NCBI GenBank assembly: GCA_029953675.1
Contig: JAMWBK010000003.1
Location: 868,001 to 932,000 of the forward strand
DNA from: Rhodosorus marinus
Taxonomy: Eukaryota > Rhodophyta > Stylonematophyceae > Stylonematales > Stylonemataceae
Length of the DNA stretch: 64,000 nucleotides
Direction: 5' to 3'
In this document: positions 57,619-64,000 of the stretch, piece by piece
How the letters are laid out: every line of letters starts with the position of its first letter
Position numbering within the stretch: position 1 is the first letter of the stretch
Notes under the pieces: generated by a model
Told to the model about the DNA's origin: nothing
The model's input: the letters and a program-made list of their open reading frames with translations, nothing else
The model's database searches: none
Made by a program: the position numbers and the translations under genes

Positions 57619-57870
57619 ATGTCTGAGAGCGACGAGAAGAATAAGTTGGTGGAGTTGATAAGAACTGGGATTATTATAGCTGCTGCTGTTGGTGTTGCGA
57701 TTCGGGCGGTGCAGGAGATCCAACGTAGGCAGCAGAAGTCTGAGCCGATAGCGGCTGCCGAGCCGGCTCAGCAGGCGGCTGAGGAGATCGTTGACAAACT
57801 TGAAGAGACGAGTGCGGTAGCTGCAGACAAGTTCAAGGCGGCCGTACAGTCTGCAAAACCTTCCTCTTGA
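57619..57870 (+). CDS. Small single-pass membrane protein, 83 residues
   Basis: A short intact frame with a good leader: MSESDEKNKLVELIRTG, one hydrophobic helix (IIIAAAVGVAIRAV), then an Ala/Gln/Glu-rich amphipathic tail (PAQQAAEEIVDKLEE, AADKFKAAVQSAKPSS). The tail is like repeats in apolipoprotein/LEA or plastoglobulin-type helices but too short to classify. The codon pattern and the typical G/T-rich 5' flank argue that it is real. Tail or signal anchoring in an organelle membrane is inference. Confidence 0.6.
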   Translation: MSESDEKNKLVELIRTGIIIAAAVGVAIRAVQEIQRRQQKSEPIAAAEPAQQAAEEIVDKLEETSAVAADKFKAAVQSAKPSS

Positions 57871-58780
57871 ACCCCGCGTTGTTAATTCTTTCGATACTAC
57901 TGTAAGGGGATATAAAAAGACTTCATTTCTTGCTGAAGCCTATTGAGCAGCTATTGGGCTTAGACCCTAGCACCTAATTTCAGGCCTGAACGTATCTTTT
58001 TCCCTCACTGTCGTCAAAGCCAGTCTGCTCCTTCCCTATCACTCTCTTAACTTACATATATGATTCGCCCTGCTGTGCGCAACTCACATTGAAACTCCTG
58101 CTTCTCTCGAAGCCGAGTTCTTTGACACTAGGTCATGCACTCGGGCCTCAGCGGGCCTCAGCGATCGTCCAGCGTTCTTCTTGGATCCGCAGGCGATCAA
58201 CCGATATCAGGAAAACAGCACCCCGAACGTGCGTCGGAAGATGTTGACGGACGAAACCTGGGGTTGGTCAGCGTATGCCAATTCAAGATAAGATCCAGGA
58301 CCTGAGCAGGAAGAAGTTGATGAACTCAGCATCATGGAAGGCGTGAACTGTGAGATCCCTCGTTGAGAGATCAAGTCGAAAAAAACCATGGTGGATGCCA
58401 GGATAAAATTCACAAAACCAATGCAAGCAAGCGGGCATCAATACAGCTCCTCTCCTTCACAATCGAGCCCTAGCCTGTGCTCTTCCTGAGCGATAGTCTG
58501 CACAGTTCACTTAAAAGCACAAGCATTCAACTCAAACATGCTCCAGCTTATCACCTGGGCGCCCACGGATCAGAGTTTAGTGAGCTCTTCCAGGCCAGGT
58601 ACCGTGCTAAGGATCGTGAAATGGGTTCCTACGCTACCTGTCAAATCTCTTACCGGTGAAACAAGTGGATCACATCAATCACATCCAGGCTTCTCTCAAT
58701 CATTGATCTTCCTTTCTCTTAAGCAAAGCAAAGCAGATGAATGCGAATGGATGCTCAATAGAGAATCAAGAGGAAGAACT
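57871..58780. other. Intergenic, left of minisatellite
   Basis: No gene is supported. It includes a tandem AGCGGGCCTC duplication near 58148-58163. The 58477-58900 frames are overlapping shadows. Confidence 0.45.
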
Positions 58781-59470
58781 TGGAAGAGACAACTGAATCC
58801 ATCGAGCAGGAGCTCCACGAGAGCTCCAACTGACAGTGCCTCTTTGCTATTCACATCTGTCGCTGAAGGCGATTTGGATCCGACACGTTCACAACGATGA
58901 GCTGTGGACATGTGAACGTCCCTTTGGAGGAAGGGGATTGAGTCCGAGAGTGCCACTCAGAAGGCACACCTGAACCCATCCAGCAGCAGTTCTACGAGAG
59001 TTCACTGAAAATGCATCTTTACTATTCAATTTTTTTCTGTCGCTAGGGCGATTTGGGTCCGACAGGTTCACAATAATGAACTGTGGATATGCGAAAGTCA
59101 CTTTGGAGGAAGAAGATTGAGTCTGTCGGCCCTCGGAAGCCACTCGGAAGGCACACCTGATCCAGCTAGCAGGAGCTCCACGAGTGTTGAACTGAGGGAT
59201 TTGGTTCCGACACATTCAAAACGATGAACTGTGGATATGTAAAAGTCACTTTGGAGGAAGCAGTTTGAGTCTGAGAGTGTCACTCAGAAGTTACACCTGA
59301 ATCCATCTAACAGGAGCTCCACGAGAGTTCAACTGACAACGTCTCTTTCCCCTCCGCATCAAATCGCCCTCCGCATCAGTCGCGGAGGGCGATTTGATCG
59401 GACAGGTAACGGGGATGAACTGCGGCTCTGAATGTCACTTTGGAGGAAGAAGAAGATTGAGTCTGAGAAT
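58781..59470. repeat. Tandem repeat array, units about 148-189 bp
   Basis: Four diverged units carry the ordered elements CAGGAGCTCCACGAGAG..., GGCGATTTGGNTCCGACA, GTTCACAANGATGA, CTGTGGATATG and CTTTGGAGGAAG. CTTTGGAGG falls at 58922, 59101, 59249 and 59438, so spacing is 179, 148 and 189. Unit 3 has lost about 30 bp. It lies in the 5' flank of EMC3. Confidence 0.7.
59358..59398. other. 17-bp GC-rich perfect hairpin
   Basis: ATCAAATCGCCCTCCGC, 7-nt loop, then the exact reverse complement. The right arm is part of the normal repeat unit (GGCGATTT); the left arm is an inverted copy of it, so the hairpin arose by local inversion or duplication within the array. Confidence 0.85.
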
Positions 59471-59880
59471 GTCACTTTGGAGGAAGAAGATTGAGTCTGA
59501 GAACGTTCTGAGGAAGAAGACTCGGCCTTGAGGAAGTAACGGGACAGGAGGAAGAGGATAGGACGGCGTCACCGGAAAGGAAGAAGATTAGGTCTGAGAA
59601 AGTCACAGGGAAGGAGGCACAGGATTGGATCAGAAAACGTCACAGGAAAGGAAGGAGATTGGGTCTGAGAAAATCGCAGGGAAACAGGAAGAGGATTGAA
59701 TCTGAGAACTTAAAAGAGGAGGGGAAGAAGATCGGATCTGAGCACCTCGCGGGGAAGGAAGTTTGGATCCGAGAAAGTCACGAAGGAAGGAAGAGGAGCA
59801 GTGGATCTGAGAGACCTCAGGGAAGGAAGAAGAGGATTGGGACATCGAAGGGAGGAAGAAGCGATTGATTTCTTGAGAGT
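59450..59880 (+). repeat. Purine-rich degenerate minisatellite, period about 40 bp
   Basis: About ten degenerate copies of GGAAGAAGATTGGGTCTGAG followed by AAARTCACAGG occur, almost free of pyrimidine runs on the plus strand. It directly continues the longer repeat array and stops about 90 bp before the EMC3 start. A minus-strand frame across it is repetitive for this reason and is not a gene. Confidence 0.7.
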
Positions 59881-59972
59881 TGAAGAGGAGCGTGGATGTT
59901 GAATTGACGACTCCTTGACCTTGTTTTTTTCTTTTTCGGTGTTGAAAGAAGTGAGGATCAATTGTTGCAACT

Positions 59973-61011
59973 ATGACTGGTGATGACTTGCATTTGGATG
60001 TGAGGATCCGGGACTGGGTCTTGATCCCAGTGGCCATTGTGACATTCTGCATGGGAATCATGCTTCAAAGTCTGGGAATCTTGGTGAGGAGACCTCTAAA
60101 GATCCATCAACACAAGATTAGAGAAGGTGCGACTTTGAGTCGACTCGGGCAGTTCAAGCGAAACGCCGGAGTTCTCCCTCCGGATCAGTTTGCGTCGAGG
60201 TTGGCGTTTTTTGTTGAAGGCGACGACGCGTTTTTGAACCAGCAAAAGGCACAGAAAAGTCTCATAAACTCGTTTATGAGTCCTGATTTCATGGCTTCGC
60301 AGCTGACGGAATCAATGCTTTCCTTTTTACCTCAAATGGGTGAGATCTGGATGGAAAGCAGACCTTCAACACGGTGTAACTGGAGCTCTTACTATTAATC
60401 TTCTGTGGCTTTCGTTTTCACAAGTTTTTGGAGCGTTTATTCGCTACACGTTTGGCGGATTTACGGTCTGTAAGGTTCCGTTTCCTCTCCCACAAAGGTT
60501 TGGTTCAATGCTGCAGAGCGGTATCGAGGTATGCTAGACATGGATCCGCTCAACGCGCCTCGGACTGCGCGATATCTGACGAGTTGAACCAAAACAACTT
60601 GATGTTTCTAACAGTTGGCCAGCAGAGATTTGGACGTTACCTACGTGAGCGCGCTTTCTTGGTATATCCTCAACTTGTTTGGATACCAAGGAGTCTATAG
60701 GCTGGTTCTTAGCTCGCCGAACATGACTGCCGGGACGCAATCTGCGAATAGTCGATCTTCGGCGTCTGCACTTAGCGGGATCATAACAGACCAGGTCGAG
60801 ATGGGATGGAATCAGAGCATACAGGGTGAAAAGGCAACGTTGAAAAAGTTGATATGCAAATGGTAAGAATCTTGGCCCTTGGCTTCTCCGTCAGCGATTT
60901 CTGTGGACTTTACTAATTCCCTGTGGTTGGGGCGCTTACCCCTTCAGGGACGTCCCTTCGGCTGAGGACGAGCTGCTCCAGATCAAGTTTAAAGAAGTGT
61001 ACAAACAATAG
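59973..61011 (+). CDS. EMC3: ER membrane protein complex subunit 3 (EMC3)
   Basis: Four exons (59973-60339, 60425-60528, 60615-60862, 60948-61011) give 260 residues, the same size as human EMC3. The start MTGDDLHLDVRIRDWVLIP matches the family; the first helix is VAIVTFCMGIMLQSLGIL. The FGGFTVCKVPFPLPQRFGSM motif corresponds to [20 protein letters not shown], and VTYVSALSWYILNLFG to the third helix. EMC3 is an Oxa1/YidC-type core of the insertase for tail-anchored and multipass proteins. The first intron acceptor (CACAAG) was chosen because it gives a gap-free match; another acceptor 38 nt earlier also keeps phase. Confidence 0.93.
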
Positions 61012-61223
61012 TTTAATTCGTGCCCAATTTTACTGTGGAATACTAATCCGTCCTACTAAACTCTGAGGCTACTTGACGGTAAATTAAGAGTGCTTTCAGA
61101 GCAGCCTTGCTCTTTGGACTTGGAGACCGATGCGCATGTTTTACATCTCGGGCTGGATGCCCAAAATGTTGCAAAAGAAACGTACACCACAACCAAGTGA
61201 TGAAAACTAGCCCCAAACTGGAA
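61012..61223. other. Convergent spacer
   Basis: Short gap between EMC3 and the RING gene ends; nothing else seen. Confidence 0.5.
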
Positions 61224-61652
61224 TCAGAAAAGGTGACCTGCTGGACCCATGTCGGCAAATTGCGCGAGCACGAGCTGTCCATCGATATTGTTCACTGACG
61301 AGAGGAAGCTCTTCAGCTTCTCCTTTCCCCATGGCTTTGAACTCGACTTCTCCACTTCCCGTTTTCTCCTTGCATATTCAGAACGGAAATCTGTCATCAG
61401 CCTCTTCTCCATTTCCGTCCACACGACTATTTCACGCATCATCGACTCCCCCCTACATATCGGACACCTGTCCGCATTGACCGTTGCTCTTTCCACGCAG
61501 TCCATACAAAATCCGTTTCCACACCTATGGAGAACAGGTCTGTAGAGCATCATCAGACAAATCGGACACTCTACATCACACGGAGGTTCATCCTTTCCAT
61601 CTCTTCTCCAGAACCTTCCCAGTCCTCTCTTCTCCACCACAACCTCACTCAT
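61224..61652 (-). CDS. RING-finger protein, probable E3 ubiquitin ligase
   Basis: An uninterrupted frame of 142 residues from the ATG; a GTG nine bases earlier is not used. The C3HC4 RING is complete: CPIC at about residue 30, LHRCGNGFCMDC, and CPICRGES about 35 residues later, with a helix WTEMEKRLMTDFRSEYARRK after it. Such proteins usually bring an E2 to a substrate. The last part may be alternatively spliced, since GTCCAGCAG lies close to the stop. Convergent with EMC3. No other domain. Confidence 0.8.
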   Translation of the reverse strand: MSEVVVEKRGLGRFWRRDGKDEPPCDVECPICLMMLYRPVLHRCGNGFCMDCVERATVNADRCPICRGESMMREIVVWTEMEKRLMTDFRSEYARRKREVEKSSSKPWGKEKLKSFLSSVNNIDGQLVLAQFADMGPAGHLF

Positions 61653-63184
61653 GATTCCCACACGTTGCTTCTCAAAACACCCGCTCTATCTCCTTCCTGG
61701 TCAGCACAAATCAGCAAGTTCCGCTCACTAGCAAACTTTTCAAAACCTTCTCAATTCTCTACAGCAAACCGATTCCTTCCCATTCGCCTCTGGAAGGAGA
61801 CAAGAACCACGCCAAACTCTTTTTGTACTGAACGTACTCTCGTCACCACACCCACCAAATCATTCAACCAAAGGCTCAAACAAACAGAGCCCTCCCGCCC
61901 TTATCGAAACAATACCCGAAGAAGACGTTGATACTCTCGTTCTCTCCTTTACGAAGAACAAAAAAACAAATCCTCAAAAAGCTTTGAAACTCAAAACGAA
62001 ACCACTCGAAACTTAACACAGCCACACCTGTGACCAGGTGGTCACAGAAGACCTCTAGCCCTTCTCGCTTCTCGCACAGCTTTCAACGAGGAGCGCTACA
62101 AGCCTTTTGTCTACTTCAGCCTGCCAATCTCCTCCCCGAACCCCTCCCCCGAAAAAGACAGACTTCGTCAGGTGACCTGTTTGGCCACACACTCTCTCTA
62201 TAATGAAGAAGACCGAGCACCTTCCAACGGGAGGATGAACGGAATGGTATCTCTTTTCAACCTCTTAAAGAAGACCAGCAAAGAACCTTTTCAAAAAGAA
62301 ACCACCTGAACAAGTATGCAGGTGAAGTGATTATGCCTTTTCACCCTCGAAGATGATGCAGTTAAGCCCATGCTTATCTATTGAAGAAGATGAAAGTGAA
62401 TTCATGAACGCCTGTACAACGCTCGCGATCGTCCAAAGTCATGTCAACAAACAACTTTCACTGTTGATGGTAACCCTGACACCAGGTGGGCCTCTTGAGG
62501 AAGAGGGTTTCCCCGCCAGTAGTTATGGGTTTGGATGGTTTGTGATAACAACAGTTGAGGAGGAATTCCGCGCGTTGTTGAAGCAACAGAATTGTTCTTG
62601 CTTTCTCTCTCATCTGCAGCTTTGCTAAGCGTTGATGATTGTGCTGAACTGTTCAACATCAAGAAGGCGATAAGGACTGAAAATCTTTAGAGAAGAACGC
62701 TTCCATATGGTAACCTCAAATGCCTGCTTTTGGATGAGAAATCCTGGTGTCAGGTCGTGCTGACTTGATCCGAAGCTCTTCGATTCACTCGACGATGCAG
62801 ATTTATTTCCATCTTTCTTAGTGTAGACGAAGACGAAGATAAAAAGTAGATTAGCGGCAACGGAAGCCAACGTTCCGTGCAAATGTCTCGAGCAGACTTT
62901 GCGCTCAGCATCCGATATCGTGACTCCTTGAAGGTCAACCCACAGAAGAAATTCGCCTTTAGCAAATATATTGTCGTTGACGGGTTGCCTTGAAGAGCTT
63001 CAAACGCGTACGCTTCTACAGCTTCTGGGAGCAGGTCAAAGTCTAGGACGTCGATTTGGTCGACTTGACTGTCTCCTCCAACGTCGCAACAAGAAGTTTG
63101 GGAATTTTCTCTCACTCTTTTGGTGCGTCTGCTGGTCGGGTTGTGGTTAGTTAGCCATCACTCGAGCTACGTACTACGGCTCTC
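61653..63184. other. Intergenic, possible unresolved exon on minus strand
   Basis: The first 350 bases are C/A-rich (leader of the RING gene). A short palindrome CTGTGACC-AGGT-GGTCACAG lies at 62028-62047. On the minus strand 62968-62625 can be read as a charged stretch, one hydrophobic helix (SVAANLLFIFVFVY) and a Ser/Lys-rich tail, possibly a real last exon, but no start or splice path is clear. Confidence 0.35.
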
Positions 63185-63789
63185 TCACATAGCCCCGCTG
63201 TTTGGATCTCTGGCAAGCCTCCTCCGTCGTTTGTAGTAGTCATACATCCACGCTAGAATAGACAGATGTTGCGAAAGAACCGATGAGGTCAGTGAAAGCA
63301 TTTGTAAATGACTGTTAGCAACGGAAAGAGATCGTTTACCCAGCGATGCGGTCGGAATGAGGTCCGTCCCTGGGAGCATTTCCTCAGCGAAGCCCAGCAC
63401 TGCATAGAACACGGAACCTGAAACCACAAATAGTTCAATCCAAACCTTTTTGTATTCTGTTCGACAAGGTCGAGTGGGATGAAATTCCTATGCCTACCAT
63501 ACATTGCGTAAATAATCGAAGCAGAGAGAGGCGCCCACCACACTAGGAAGAATGAAGACGACCACATAAGAAAATATGGTATCAGAGCGGGGTGATTGCT
63601 CATATCCTGCTGCATGGGCTTACCGTCTGCCACCTCCCCAACAGCGGGGAAAAGGTAGGTAAAGCAGCCGACCAAGTCGACCAAAATGCTAAGAGCGAGC
63701 TTTACAGCTGGTGGCAACCGCCTAAACAGTCCGATGAGCCCAGCCCCGGAATCATCTGGCATCGAATACTGCGGCCTTCGCGATCCCAT
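63185..63789 (-). CDS. Small conserved membrane protein of the photosynthetic lineage (unknown function)
   Basis: Four exons (63789-63624, 63542-63498, 63417-63340, 63252-63185) give 118 residues; three of the junctions split codons in the same phase. Hydrophobic segment 1 is VKLALSILVDLVGCFTYLFP, then VGEVADVWWAPLSASIIYAM, and a conserved end FAEEMLPGTDLIPTASLAW. I recall plant and cyanobacterial proteins with the same GEATD.VWAP and EE.LPGTD.IPTATLAW motifs, usually plastid-located and uncharacterised. This version lacks an obvious transit peptide and ends with an Arg-rich tail (YYKRRRRLARD). Exon 2 is only 45 nt. The family link is from memory, not a search. Confidence 0.75.
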
Positions 63790-64000
63790 ATCTTTTTTCT
63801 TAACAGAGATGAATCAAGCAAAGGTCGCATTTCAGAAGCTGATCCCCTGATCAATAATCCTCATCGGCTGACGGTCCTGACGTGGTCAGCATGCTCCATC
63901 CCTCACGTGACCTTGAATGACGTCACTCTTCTGTCACCGATGCTTTGCGTCGAACGTAGATTCTTGTCATCAGCTTGACAAATTCGACCATGTCCATCAA
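63790..64000. other. Right edge, upstream of the minus-strand gene
   Basis: No gene is seen; presumably promoter of the gene ending at 63789 and whatever lies beyond the window. Confidence 0.4.

Noticed and set aside
59630-60061. 143-residue minus-strand frame
   Set aside because: Repetitive Ser-rich shadow of the purine minisatellite and of the EMC3 5' exon.

Overview
The window looks like nuclear DNA of a red alga. The strongest clue is a PsbQ'-type extrinsic photosystem II protein whose precursor has a plain plastid transit peptide (no secretory signal peptide in front) followed by a twin-arginine lumen signal. Two further predicted plastid proteins have transit peptides with the same early Phe-Val-(Leu)-Gly-Ser pattern. 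Other genes are typically eukaryotic (Mediator, EMC, small TIM, RanGAP, complex I, RTF2). Most genes have 1 to 8 GT-AG introns, mostly about 70-95 nt. All exon joins were made by eye, by keeping the reading frame and the family alignment continuous; none has been checked against RNA.

Layout, left to right. 0.9-3 kb: a predicted nuclear protein. 3.7-4.2 kb: a decayed tandem duplication with a hairpin. 5.8-7.8 kb: GTP-type PEP carboxykinase. 8.1-9.6 kb (minus): EamA-type transporter. 9.8-10.4 kb (minus): unknown small protein. 10.4-11.9 kb: UDP-sugar/UAA-type transporter. 13.3-13.7 kb: Tim8. 14.1-14.8 kb (minus): PsbQ'. 17.4-18.2 kb: phosphatidylinositol transfer protein, converging on a GRAM-domain membrane protein (19.1-21.7 kb, minus). 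22.4-23.7 kb (minus): RanGAP. 25.8-27.7 kb: stand-alone beta-ketoacyl synthase. 29.4-32.1 kb: a double glycosyltransferase. 32.5-34.8 kb (minus): phosphofructokinase with nine exons. 35.8-36.7 kb: unknown membrane protein. 37.2-37.9 kb and 47.9-49.1 kb: two related plastid membrane proteins with acidic tails. 38.9-39.7 kb: RTF2. 39.9-40.5 kb (minus): NDUFB9. 41.6-42.5 kb: debris resembling a retroelement gag, with an inverted partial copy. 43.6-44.1 kb: VOC/PhnB-like protein. 44.7-45.8 kb (minus): nicotinamidase. 50.5-51.0 kb: MED21. 51.2-52.4 kb (minus): unknown membrane protein. 53.4-55.8 kb (minus): LtrA-family membrane protein. 57.6-57.9 kb: tiny membrane protein. 58.8-59.9 kb: minisatellite field. 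60.0-61.0 kb: EMC3. 61.2-61.7 kb (minus): RING protein. 63.2-63.8 kb (minus): small conserved membrane protein.

There is no operon logic. The genes are mostly housekeeping (glycolysis/gluconeogenesis, NAD salvage, lipid transfer, membrane insertion, photosynthesis), and intergenic spaces range from a few hundred bases to about 2.6 kb. A recurring feature is strong strand asymmetry just upstream of start codons: G/T-rich on the coding strand for many plus-strand genes and the mirror image (C/A-rich) for minus-strand ones. The most interesting leads are the two-domain glycosyltransferase, the pair of acidic plastid proteins, the GGGACA-type inverted-repeat cluster ahead of MED21, the minisatellite before EMC3, and the retroelement-like foldback. 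I found no CRISPR array, rRNA or tRNA gene.
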